Shown here piece after piece: positions 24,812 through 33,029 of a stretch of 64,000 bases of DNA (position 1 is the first letter of the stretch; every line of letters starts with the position of its first letter). A model generated the notes under the pieces. The model made no database searches. It had not been told where the DNA came from and worked only from the letters and a program-made list of their open reading frames with translations. The stretch is from positions 13,547-77,546 of the forward strand of contig DANO01000039.1 of the NCBI GenBank assembly GCA_002497295.1, read 5' to 3'. The stretch comes from Euryarchaeota archaeon UBA171. Its GTDB lineage: Archaea; Thermoplasmatota; Poseidoniia; Poseidoniales; Thalassarchaeaceae. Both the position numbers and the translations under genes were made by a program.

Positions 24812-25069
24812 ACTTGATATTGCATGGATCCTTTCAACCATGGATTCGACGTGGATTCGAATTTCTTCCGAGGAGGCCCCGTTTTCGATCATTGCTATAA
24901 TGACATCTAATCCCCCCTCTATTTTCCCCGAGGAGAGGAATTCGTCATTTGTGATATTTCCTGAATCCCTGGCACTCACAAGACGGTCGGAAATCGTATT
25001 TCTGAGTAATTTAACCTCGTCAATGTCCATTGGCTCCTTGACAACAGCATCTACTATGTCTGCAAGCAT
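24809..25069 (-). CDS. Small acidic helical protein, unknown
   Basis: 86 aa, predicted mostly helical, rich in Glu, Asp and Ile (IVDAVVKEPMDIDEVKLL, GLDVIIAMIENGASSEEI). No motif is recognised. It follows the methylmalonyl-CoA epimerase gene by 25 bp on the same strand and its stop lies within the inverted repeat ahead of the preQ0 operon. A role with the mutase is possible from position only. Confidence 0.65.
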   Translation of the reverse strand: MLADIVDAVVKEPMDIDEVKLLRNTISDRLVSARDSGNITNDEFLSSGKIEGGLDVIIAMIENGASSEEIRIHVESMVERIHAISS

Positions 25070-25094
25070 GTCAAGGGCCTTACATTATCCCTTT

Positions 25095-25508
25095 TCATGG
25101 TTCCTTCTGAACCAGTTCGACCAGCACCCCGCCAGTACTGGAGGGGTGTATGAAAGATATCATCGCACCCCCTGCTCCCTGCATGGGCTCTTCATTGATC
25201 AATCTGATATTATTGGAATTCAAGATTTCGAGCAGGCCTGTGAGGTCGTCAGTTGCGAGGGCCACCTGCTGGACTCCTGCCCCTCTCTTGGAGATGAATC
25301 GTCCAACAGGAGTATCCTCTGTAATAGGCTCAAGGAGTTCTAATCTTGGTTGAGGAGCATCTTTACCTTGCATGAATCGTATCTTTACCCCTTGCTGGAC
25401 ATTCTCTTCTTGACCAGTCTCATAGAATCCCAAGAGCCTCCAGAATTTCTCAGATTCCTCGTTTGATTCACAGGCAATTCCAATGTGATCAAACCATACT
25501 CCAGGCAT
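25095..25508 (-). CDS. mce: Methylmalonyl-CoA epimerase
   Basis: Interconverts (S)- and (R)-methylmalonyl-CoA. 137 aa of the vicinal oxygen chelate fold: FDHIGIACES (metal His), GFYETG, RLELLEP (metal Glu), KRGAGVQQVALATDD (metal His in the usual GxGxHH is Gln-Gln here, in GVQQVA), GAGGAMISFIHP and GGVLVELVQ (metal Glu). The second His is therefore atypical. ATG 25508 directly follows the mutase stop (TAGATG), which makes the assignment firm by context. Confidence 0.88.
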   Translation of the reverse strand: MPGVWFDHIGIACESNEESEKFWRLLGFYETGQEENVQQGVKIRFMQGKDAPQPRLELLEPITEDTPVGRFISKRGAGVQQVALATDDLTGLLEILNSNNIRLINEEPMQGAGGAMISFIHPSSTGGVLVELVQKEP

Positions 25509-27014
25509 CTATATCCCTCCAGGGGCTGTCCATGTTCCAAGCTCTTCACGTAGTATTCCGCATATCTCCCCAATTGTCGCACCCGACTTACAGGCTACTC
25601 TTATCGGATCAATGAGGTTCATGTCTGAACTTACCGCTAATCTAAGCGCCTCAAGTGCATTCTCGAAGTTTGTGCTATCCCTCGTGCTTCTATGATTAGA
25701 TAGTTTGGATATTTGTCGTTCAATCGCTTCATCGTTAATGACTTGTCCAGCTGGGTATTTGCCTTCTTCCTCCACGTGTAGATTCACTCCTACGACCCTC
25801 TGCAGATCATCTTCCAACTCATTCTGCTGTATCCATGCACTCTCATGGATCATCCTAGTCTGTATTCCTGCTTTTACAGCTTCAACAGATCCGCCATGCC
25901 TGTCTATCGATTCGATTACATTCCGTGCCTCTGCGATAATATTCGAAGTAATTTCTTCAATTAGTGGCGCACCGCCAAGAGGGTCTACGTGATCAACTAC
26001 ACCGATCTCATGGGCTATGATCTGCTGAGTTCTGAGCGCTACTTTAGCGGATTCTTCAGTGGGAAGTCCAAGAGCCTCGTCATATCCATTCGTATGGAGC
26101 GATTGTGTTCCCCCAAGTACAGAAGCTAGTGCCTGATATGCCACTCGCACTATGTTATTCGTAGATTGTTGGGCTGTTAGGGTGACTCCAGCTGTTTGTG
26201 TATGGAATCTCATTCTACCACATCTGACATCGTCAAAATCATATCTTTCATTCATAATCTGATACCACAGGGTACGCGCAGCGCGGAATTTGCATATTTC
26301 CTCTAGGAAATCACGATGACACCCGAAAAAGAATGAGATTCTGGGTGCGAATGTATCTAGGTTGAGTCCCCGTTCCCTGGCTGCCTCTATGTATGCAAGG
26401 GCATTTGAAATAGTCAAACCGACCTCCTGTGCCGCTGTAGAGCCGGCTTCTCGTATGTGGTAGCCACTTACAGATATTGGATTCCATTTGGGGGCGTTTT
26501 CAGAGCACCACTCAATAATGTCTACCGTAAGCCTCATCGATTCCTCAGGGGGATGGATGTGGAGTCCTCTTGCCATGTACTCTTTCAAAACATCATTCTG
26601 GACAGTACCAGATATCTGAGAGAGGTCTGCTCCTTGCTCCTCAGCAACCACTGAGTACATTGCAAGGAGGACTGCTGCAGGCGCGTTAATTGTCATGGAC
26701 GTGCTAACATCAGATAATTCGATACCTTCGAAAAGTGATCTCATATCTGAAATTGAATCTATCGGAACACCGACTCTTCCAACTTCCCCTATGGAGTGAT
26801 CATCATCGGAATCAAAGCCGAGTTGTGTGGGGAGGTCGAATGCAACGGATAACCCAGACTGTCCTGATCTAAGGAGTGATTTGAATCGTCTATTCGTGGA
26901 TACTGGATCGGAAAATCCCGCATATTGGCGCATTGTCCATATTCTGTCCCTGTACATTCCTTCATGTATCCCTCTAGTGAAGGGAGGGCTTCCAGCTGAA
27001 GGAGGGGGATCCAC
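25509..27014 (-). CDS. mcmA1: Methylmalonyl-CoA mutase, catalytic (large) subunit without B12 domain
   Basis: Part of the B12-dependent isomerisation of methylmalonyl-CoA to succinyl-CoA. 501 aa with PPFTRGIHEGMYRDRIWTMR, YAGFSDPVSTN, GLSVAFDLPTQLG, SMTINAPAAVLLA, GTVQNDVLKEY, FFFGCHRDFLEEI, RMRFHTQTAGVTLTAQQ and NGYDEALGLPTEE, the usual TIM-barrel. The protein ends before the cobalamin domain (no DxHxxG), so a separate small subunit must exist outside the window. The only canonical start is GTG 27014, which leaves a shorter N-terminus than usual; in-frame codons upstream (DERLETLYRCQISV) look family-like but have no ATG, GTG or TTG. Confidence 0.93.
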   Translation of the reverse strand: MDPPPSAGSPPFTRGIHEGMYRDRIWTMRQYAGFSDPVSTNRRFKSLLRSGQSGLSVAFDLPTQLGFDSDDDHSIGEVGRVGVPIDSISDMRSLFEGIELSDVSTSMTINAPAAVLLAMYSVVAEEQGADLSQISGTVQNDVLKEYMARGLHIHPPEESMRLTVDIIEWCSENAPKWNPISVSGYHIREAGSTAAQEVGLTISNALAYIEAARERGLNLDTFAPRISFFFGCHRDFLEEICKFRAARTLWYQIMNERYDFDDVRCGRMRFHTQTAGVTLTAQQSTNNIVRVAYQALASVLGGTQSLHTNGYDEALGLPTEESAKVALRTQQIIAHEIGVVDHVDPLGGAPLIEEITSNIIAEARNVIESIDRHGGSVEAVKAGIQTRMIHESAWIQQNELEDDLQRVVGVNLHVEEEGKYPAGQVINDEAIERQISKLSNHRSTRDSTNFENALEALRLAVSSDMNLIDPIRVACKSGATIGEICGILREELGTWTAPGGI

Positions 27015-27048
27015 GCTTATCTGACACCTGTATAGTGTTTCAAGTCGT

Positions 27049-27780
27049 TCATCTTCGGACAGTGTAGTTGTCGATAAGTCGAATCAAACGAGCTGCCTGA
27101 TCATCATTTATTGCTCCCTCAGAGACCTTAGAGGCGACAAATGCCTTGGCCTCGTCAGCTGTCTGACGCTCGCCTTTAGCCCAAACGGACCCGATTATTG
27201 ACGATCTGTGCTCTTCAACAACGGATATTTCCTGTAGCAGTCCCTTCATTTCGTACTTATATTCCATATGCCTGGCTCTATCAAGCCTTTTCTCTCTGGC
27301 AGCAGGCTGGTAAGTCTTATTTCTCCCACGTCCCCCTTTCCTCCTCTTGGGTTTGGCCGATGGTGCAGGGGTTGGAGGTCTTCTTGGAACATTTTTAGCA
27401 GCCTCGGAACGTTCCTTTGCCCTTGCTAGAGCCTGCTGGACCTCTATGTCAATTGCACTTTCATCTTCCGTCTTCTCCTGTTCTCCAGATTCGAGAGAAG
27501 GCTCTTCTGTCTTCAGCCCGGAGGATTTCCTTCTAGGTACGCCTAGAATCTGAGATTCTACAACTTCTATTTGTTCAGCCTCTATTGAGGCGTCCTCTTT
27601 CTTAGATTTTGATATTGCTTTAGCAGGCTTATTTTCGGAGGGAGACTCTGGCCTAGGTGAACTAATCAGAGGTTTTTTGATTGGTGCGGGTGCAGGAACA
27701 GGCCTCTTCGTTTTCTTCGGCTTCTGACCGCCGGAGAACACGTTCGCGGGTGCTGCTTTTGGCTTCCTTCTCCTCTGCAC
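27049..27780 (-). CDS. Low-complexity basic protein, unknown
   Basis: 243 aa. The N-terminal 170 residues are Lys/Pro/Ala-rich and probably disordered (QKPKKTKRPVPAPAPIKKP, KPKRRKGGRGRNK). The last 70 residues look folded and helical (EYKYEMKGLLQEISVVEEH, AKAFVASKVSEGAINDDQ, ARLIRLIDNYTV). The basic Gly/Arg part suggests nucleic-acid contact, but this is inference. The start is GTG 27780. It lies between tsaD and the mutase gene on one strand. Confidence 0.68.
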   Translation of the reverse strand: MQRRRKPKAAPANVFSGGQKPKKTKRPVPAPAPIKKPLISSPRPESPSENKPAKAISKSKKEDASIEAEQIEVVESQILGVPRRKSSGLKTEEPSLESGEQEKTEDESAIDIEVQQALARAKERSEAAKNVPRRPPTPAPSAKPKRRKGGRGRNKTYQPAAREKRLDRARHMEYKYEMKGLLQEISVVEEHRSSIIGSVWAKGERQTADEAKAFVASKVSEGAINDDQAARLIRLIDNYTVRR

Positions 27781-27834
27781 TTCGTAATCGACCAGCCTTT
27801 GGGCTCAGAGGTGTCCGAATAAGTATATGGTATG

Positions 27835-28839
27835 CTAAGACCATATGACGGGGGTCATATCAGTTCTAAGGGATGGGTCGATTGCACTATTTGTCATAAT
27901 AGTCTCTATACCTGAGTCCAGCATCCTCCTACCCAATTCCGCTATCATGGTTCCATTATCTACGCATAATGGCCTTTCTGGCCAGTATGCCTCCCCTCCA
28001 CGCTCTTGGGCCATTATGGAGGTCATTGTTCGAATTCTCTGATTGCATGCGACACCCCCGCCAAGTAGAATTTCTGATTTACCAGTCAGAGCCATTGCCC
28101 TCTCGCCAACCTCAACACAACTCGCGAAAGACACTTCTTGTAATGAATGGCATACAAGTCCGGGGTCCTCTCCCCGTTCTGCGTGTGCGATTGCAGCGCC
28201 TAATATGCCACTAAATGCCATGTCTGTTCCATGTACCGCGTATGGTAGATCTAAAAGATGTTCAGATCCATTTTCTTGTATGAATCTGGATGCCTTTCGC
28301 TCTATCTCCGGACCACCAGGAAAGGGTATTCCAATAGATCTTCCAAATTTATCCAGCATGTTCCCTATTCCAATGTCCAATGTTTCTCCGAGTACCCTGT
28401 AGCGACCTGATGCACGAGCGATAACTTGGGTATTTCCACCGCTTACATACAGCAATATGGGATCGTCACAGCCAGTCATTCTTCGTCCAATCTCGATATG
28501 GGCAACACAGTGATTCACTCCAACAAGAGGGACGTCTAGGGCCATAGACATTGATCTCGCAACGGCCCCGCCGACTCTCAAACAAGGACCTAAACCGGGG
28601 CCCTGGCTAAATGCAATTGCATCGATATCGTCCTTGTTGGCCCCCCAGTTTCCCATTGCAGTTCTGAGGAGGTCCCCTGCAGACTGCACATGATGGTCTG
28701 CCGCCTCTCTTGGATGTATGCCCCCCTCTTCGGGCCTGTATAGCGACGAGGAAGATGGAAGCACATCAGATCCATCACTAGATACCGCCCCGAAAGAGAA
28801 TGTATGGGCAGTACTCTCGATGCCGATGATCAGTCCCAC
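27835..28839 (-). CDS. tsaD: Kae1/TsaD, threonylcarbamoyl transfer for tRNA t6A
   Basis: Transfers threonylcarbamoyl to A37 of ANN-decoding tRNAs. 334 aa with the ASKHA start GLIIGIESTAHTFSFG, GPGLGPCLRVG, the metal site NHCVAHIEIG (His at about 108 and 112), YVSGGNTQVIA, GNMLDKFGR and LLGGGVACNQRIR. No Bud32 kinase is fused at the C-terminus, unlike in several euryarchaea. Divergent from hutI. Confidence 0.95.
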   Translation of the reverse strand: MGLIIGIESTAHTFSFGAVSSDGSDVLPSSSSLYRPEEGGIHPREAADHHVQSAGDLLRTAMGNWGANKDDIDAIAFSQGPGLGPCLRVGGAVARSMSMALDVPLVGVNHCVAHIEIGRRMTGCDDPILLYVSGGNTQVIARASGRYRVLGETLDIGIGNMLDKFGRSIGIPFPGGPEIERKASRFIQENGSEHLLDLPYAVHGTDMAFSGILGAAIAHAERGEDPGLVCHSLQEVSFASCVEVGERAMALTGKSEILLGGGVACNQRIRTMTSIMAQERGGEAYWPERPLCVDNGTMIAELGRRMLDSGIETIMTNSAIDPSLRTDMTPVIWS

Positions 28840-28886
28840 GGTCCTTGGGAAAGGCTTCTAGATTCAAAATTACGGGTCACAACGAT

Positions 28887-30158
28887 ATGGATTGCCTCAT
28901 CTCGATGGCCATGGCACGTAATGTTCTGCTACATGGTTCAGGGCCAGTTGTAACCTTGGATTCAGGGGATACATCAGAACCCCTCAGGGGGCATGAAATG
29001 TCTGACAAAGGGGCTTTGATCAGACAAAGTGGGACTGAGATACTAATCATAGACGGGATAGTATCGGACATCCAGTCTGCGGGCAGTATAACTTGCGAAT
29101 GGGAGGGGTCTAGCGATATTGAACTGATTGACGCAGAAGGACGATGCTTAGTACCGTCTTTTGTGGATTCTCACACGCATCTAGCATGGACGGGAGATAG
29201 AAGTAATGAGGTGTCTTTGCGCTATCAGGGCATGTCTTACTCTGATATCGCTGAATCCGGCGGTGGCATACGGAGTACGGTGCAGTCAACAAGAAGATCT
29301 AGTGATGTGGAGTTACGCCAATCCATAAAATCAAGGATAGATCAAGCCAAGACACTCGGAACCGCAAGGATGGAGGCAAAATCTGGATACGGATTGGACG
29401 TTGAAACCGAAATTCGATCTCTTATGGAGATAAAATCGATAGCCGAATCTAGTTCTATGCCAGTTGAAACTACGTGGTTAGGTGCACATGACTTTCCTGC
29501 GGATAAATCGAAATCAGAATACATGACTGAGCTTATCGAACAACAACTTCCAGCTGTCATCGAGAATGAACTGGCCTCTTTCGCAGATGTTTTCTGCGAA
29601 CCGGGCTGGTTCTCCCTTGAGGATACCGAACAAATTTGCACAGCAGCAAAGGACGGAGGATTAGGAATTAGGCTCCATGTGGACGAGTTTGTCGATGGAG
29701 GCGGTTTGGAGCTCGCTACAGAAATGGGTGCCGTCAGCGCGGATCATGTTGCAAAATCCAACATCGAATCCCGCCGTGCTGCCGATGAAGCAGGAGTTAT
29801 GCAGACCTTCCTTCCAGGAACGCCCTATGCGCTGGGGAAAGATTTGGATTTACCATTGAAGGAATGTTATGATTCTGAATATGCATTTTCCATGGCTACA
29901 GACTACAACCCGAACTGCCCATCGCTCTCTCTTCCGTTTGTTGGAAGCCTCGCAGTTCACCGTATGGGCTTAGATCCGTTGGCTTCATTGGTGGCTGTTA
30001 CTAGGAATCCAGCAACAACAATGGGGCAACTAGGAAATGAGCATAGAGGGACGATTGAAATCGGAATGAAGAGTTCTATATTGATGATGAATTCTAAAAA
30101 TCCAGAGTCATGGATTTCTTCTTTCGGATCCATGAATAACTTTTCTATGATTAATTAA
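28887..30158 (+). CDS. hutI: Imidazolonepropionase
   Basis: Third step of histidine degradation: hydrolyses imidazolonepropionate to formiminoglutamate. 423 aa amidohydrolase with PSFVDSHTHLAWTGDR (metal HxH), YQGMSYSDIAESGGGI, EAKSGYGLDVETE, WLGAHDFP, LHVDEFVDGGGLELA, SADHVAKSN and NPATTMGQLG. ATG 28887 gives a normal N-terminus; an in-frame TTG at 28845 is less likely. The other hut genes are 3 kb downstream on the opposite strand. Confidence 0.95.
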   Translation: MDCLISMAMARNVLLHGSGPVVTLDSGDTSEPLRGHEMSDKGALIRQSGTEILIIDGIVSDIQSAGSITCEWEGSSDIELIDAEGRCLVPSFVDSHTHLAWTGDRSNEVSLRYQGMSYSDIAESGGGIRSTVQSTRRSSDVELRQSIKSRIDQAKTLGTARMEAKSGYGLDVETEIRSLMEIKSIAESSSMPVETTWLGAHDFPADKSKSEYMTELIEQQLPAVIENELASFADVFCEPGWFSLEDTEQICTAAKDGGLGIRLHVDEFVDGGGLELATEMGAVSADHVAKSNIESRRAADEAGVMQTFLPGTPYALGKDLDLPLKECYDSEYAFSMATDYNPNCPSLSLPFVGSLAVHRMGLDPLASLVAVTRNPATTMGQLGNEHRGTIEIGMKSSILMMNSKNPESWISSFGSMNNFSMIN

Positions 30159-30462
30159 AATACATAGGTATGTATCTGTATCTTATTAGTTATAGTATTG
30201 TTTCAACATAATGTAGTCTTTCAATTTATGTCAAACAGGTTACAATAATTCTTCAGATCTAATAATTCTGTTTCGCAGGATAGTTATTCGGAAGGATCGA
30301 TTAACAAATTATGGGCCGATAATGCACATTATCAGACCAAAATTACTAGCGCCCCACATCAATAAGAGCGCAGTGCATCGTTTTTTCAATATATACAAAA
30401 AACTGGTAAAAACCCCCTTATTGTACGTGCAAATGAAATAATTCATCCAACTCGCTTCGTAC
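30159..30462. other. AT-rich intergenic region with two short dyads
   Basis: About 300 bp without a supported gene. It is visibly more AT-rich than the rest of the window. Two 7-bp dyads with 2-bp centres are present: ATACATA-GG-TATGTAT at 30160-30175, right after the hutI stop, and GATAATG-CA-CATTATC at 30318-30333. A TATA-like stretch (CAATATATAC, about 30387-30396) precedes the small zinc-ribbon gene. No RNA gene is recognised. Confidence 0.5.
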
Positions 30463-30612
30463 ATGGTAGAACGTGCATTCTGCATGAGGTGTAAACAGGA
30501 TGTGAACGTCTCAAATGGAAAGATCGTAGTTATGGGCAATGGGAGAAAAAGACTCTCGGGCATCTGTGATATAGAGGGCTGTGAAGCCAAATTGTCTAAG
30601 ATAATAGCTTAA
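30463..30612 (+). CDS. 49-aa zinc-ribbon protein (DUF5679-like)
   Basis: MVERAFCMRCKQDVNV starts with CxxC (residues 7 and 10), followed by a short strand region (KIVVMGNGRKRLSG) and a second cysteine pair in ICDIEGCEA (CxxxxC). This resembles DUF5679-type single-domain zinc ribbons, where the two strands between the pairs carry basic residues. It is 60 bp upstream of tRNA-Val on the same strand. An AT-rich GAAATAATT about 26 nt upstream would fit a leaderless start. Function unknown. Confidence 0.72.
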   Translation: MVERAFCMRCKQDVNVSNGKIVVMGNGRKRLSGICDIEGCEAKLSKIIA

Positions 30613-30671
30613 TGTGTTTTTCATTATCTTCAGAATCCTTCATCAGTGAGTGGTTACTGGCCTCATAAGTA

Positions 30672-30747
30672 GGGCTCGTGGTCTAGGGGTTATGACGTCG
30701 CCTTGACATGGCGAAGATCGCAGGTTCAATTCCTGCCGAGCCCACCA
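30672..30747 (+). tRNA. trnV: tRNA-Val (anticodon GAC), CCA encoded
   Basis: The acceptor arms GGGCTCG (30672-30678) and CGAGCCC (30737-30743) pair perfectly. The anticodon stem TCGCC/GGCGA encloses TTGACAT, so the anticodon is GAC (valine). The T arm GCAGG-TTCAATT-CCTGC is regular. Discriminator A and CCA (30744-30747) are encoded in the genome. No intron is seen. Confidence 0.95.
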
Positions 30748-30784
30748 ATAGAATTTATACTAATTATATTAATTATTCATAATT

Positions 30785-31513
30785 CTATATTTCGAAGTAG
30801 ATTCGAAAGGTCCCCTTCCCCTTGTTCTGAACTCTTCCTATCGTTATGTTTCCAATCGATGATGTCGAGGAGAGGTGAGTGCCCGCGCAAGGACATAAGT
30901 CGATACCTTCTATCTCAACCATTCTCAATATTGGGTCGCTGCCGCCTATTCTATCGATAATCCTCTCTACGAATCTTCTATTCCTAACTCGATCGTCGGA
31001 CATGATCTGTTTACGGCTCCATTCGTGAATCATAATTTCAGCATCCTTGTTTACCCAATGATTGGCATCTTCCACTAACATATTCACATCAAAGTCATCT
31101 CTATTTTCGAATTTAAGATCCATTCTACTTTCACTCTCTCCAAGCTGATTCCCAACTGTTATGGCCCCCCATCTCTCATTTGCAGTAGCAGAGACGATAT
31201 GCGCTGCACTATGCATCGAAGTAAGTGCATTCCTCCGTTCAACATCTATCACGCAATCGACCTCTTGTCCAACCTGTAGAATATCACCAGAAACAGGATG
31301 GATTATGTGTGATGACGCGGAAACCTCCCCGAACCGAAATTCTTCACCATCAGATAGGAAGATCCCTGTGTCTCCCGGCTGCCCCCCTCCTTTGGGATAG
31401 CACCAAGAGTCGGAGAGAATTACCCCCTCGTCTGTAACAGACTCGACGATTGCCTTGAATGGTGCTGGATTTATTCCAGGATGATGTTCTAAATGCCTCC
31501 TAGTTAGGGCCAT
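30785..31513 (-). CDS. alaX: AlaX-type alanyl-tRNA editing protein
   Basis: Free-standing editing domain that deacylates mischarged Ser- or Gly-tRNA-Ala. 242 aa with the zinc motif HSAAHIVSA (HxxxH) and the second site CPCAGTHLSS. The N-terminal half (YPKGGGQPGDTG) is the usual beta-barrel region. ATG 31513 (MALTRRHLEHHPG) overlaps the end of hutH by 14 bp, so it is the last gene of the hut transcript, which is odd for a translation quality-control enzyme. Confidence 0.9.
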   Translation of the reverse strand: MALTRRHLEHHPGINPAPFKAIVESVTDEGVILSDSWCYPKGGGQPGDTGIFLSDGEEFRFGEVSASSHIIHPVSGDILQVGQEVDCVIDVERRNALTSMHSAAHIVSATANERWGAITVGNQLGESESRMDLKFENRDDFDVNMLVEDANHWVNKDAEIMIHEWSRKQIMSDDRVRNRRFVERIIDRIGGSDPILRMVEIEGIDLCPCAGTHLSSTSSIGNITIGRVQNKGKGTFRIYFEI

Positions 31514-33029
31514 TTGAACCCTCCATGCCACTCAAAATCATCTCGGTCATCCTATTCGTATCACCTGACATTGACCTGTCCCCGTTTATTGGATCTGAAA
31601 CTGATCTCACCATTTCATGATGCTTTTGAACGCCCTTGCCTGGTTTATGCTCTCTGAGATCCAACGCTGCTGAGGCGACGAGCATCTCATTCCCGAGGAC
31701 CGATGCTGCCAGTCTGCATATCTCTTCTAGACGCTGACAGGCTGTTGACCCCATTGATACATGATCTTCCTTCCCACCTGAAACGGGTATATTGGTTAAT
31801 GCTGCTGGACTTGCTAGCAGCCTTATTCTTGCAATCGCAGCTGCTGAGACATATTGCACAATCATCAACCCACTTTCAAGGCCGCTGTTATTTGCTAGAT
31901 ATGCGGGAAGCCCACTCCAACTTGGCATCAGCATTTGATTCGTTCGTCGTTCAGAAATGGAACATATCTCATGTATCGCAGATGCTAAATTATCAGCTGC
32001 CAGAGCAAGAGGTTCACCATGGAAATTACCTCCACTAAGTACATCGTATCCGCCATCACCATCCTCGAGTATTAGTGGGTTATCTGTAGCACTGTTGACA
32101 TCTGATATAGCAATCTCTTTGCTTGATCTAACGACGTCTATAACGGCACCATGCACCTGAGGTGCACATCTGAAACTGTAAGCGTCCTGTACACGTTCGC
32201 AATCCTCATGAGACTTGTTTATCTGAGAACCCCGAAGATGACTCAAAATCCGATTGGCACTGACCCTTTGGCCACGTTGCAATCTGACATCGTGTATTCT
32301 AGGGTCGAATGGCTTGTGAGAACCCGCTATAGCTTCGATACTCATTGCACATGCAGCATCTGCAGCGGCGCATAGTCTGTCAGCATATGCTGCTGCTTCA
32401 GCAAGATAGGCTGCCATCTGAGAAGTTCCGTTGATCAGGGAAAGCCCCTCTTTCGCACTTAGGATGACGGGTTCTCTACCTATGTTCTCAAAAACAGTCT
32501 TGGCTTGAATTTCCACCCATTCAGTCCCCTTTCTATGCATAAATTCACCTTCACCAATAAGTGACATCGCCATATGGGCCAGCGGGGCGAGATCTCCTGA
32601 AGCGCCTAGTGAGCCAACTGATGGAATGGTTGGCGCATATCCGGAATTAACTAGGTCAAGCATCGTATCAACAACCTCCGGCCTTATACCCGAAACCCCC
32701 ATGGTGAGCGAATTAGCTCGTATAGCCAGCATCCTAAGCGATGTTATGGGATTCATGGCCGGGCCAATACCGCAAGCATGACTAAGAATCAGATTGCGTT
32801 GTAACTGTTGAAGTTCCGAGGACTCTATCTTTACATTGGAAAGACTGCCGAATCCTGTATTTATTCCATATACGGAGTCATCGCTCTCTAGAATCGACTC
32901 GACGTGCTCTCTTGACCTAGCCATTAATTTTCGTGCGGACTCTGAAATGGAAATCTTCGTTGGAATAATGCCAATCGACATGATATCCTCTATCGTCATT
33001 GATTTTCCATCGAGTACGATTTCTCTCAC
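31500..33029 (-). CDS. hutH: Histidine ammonia-lyase
   Basis: First step of histidine degradation, histidine to urocanate and ammonia. 509 aa with the MIO cofactor triad in GSLGASGDLAPLAHM (about residues 137-151), YGINTGFGSL, LINGTSQMAA, QDAYSFRCAPQVHGA and the later SGGNFHGEP. The start is GTG, overlapping the hutU stop in GTGA. All residues expected for the active site are present in order. Confidence 0.96.
   Translation of the reverse strand: MREIVLDGKSMTIEDIMSIGIIPTKISISESARKLMARSREHVESILESDDSVYGINTGFGSLSNVKIESSELQQLQRNLILSHACGIGPAMNPITSLRMLAIRANSLTMGVSGIRPEVVDTMLDLVNSGYAPTIPSVGSLGASGDLAPLAHMAMSLIGEGEFMHRKGTEWVEIQAKTVFENIGREPVILSAKEGLSLINGTSQMAAYLAEAAAYADRLCAAADAACAMSIEAIAGSHKPFDPRIHDVRLQRGQRVSANRILSHLRGSQINKSHEDCERVQDAYSFRCAPQVHGAVIDVVRSSKEIAISDVNSATDNPLILEDGDGGYDVLSGGNFHGEPLALAADNLASAIHEICSISERRTNQMLMPSWSGLPAYLANNSGLESGLMIVQYVSAAAIARIRLLASPAALTNIPVSGGKEDHVSMGSTACQRLEEICRLAASVLGNEMLVASAALDLREHKPGKGVQKHHEMVRSVSDPINGDRSMSGDTNRMTEMILSGMEGSNGPN

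Noticed and set aside
30160..30333. Two short dyads after hutI as transcription terminators
   Set aside because: The 2-bp centres are too small for RNA hairpin loops, and no T tract follows; noted only as dyads.
30309..30590. Minus-strand frame of 93 codons in the AT-rich region
   Set aside because: It is antisense to the small zinc-ribbon gene; its composition is that of a chance frame in AT-rich DNA.
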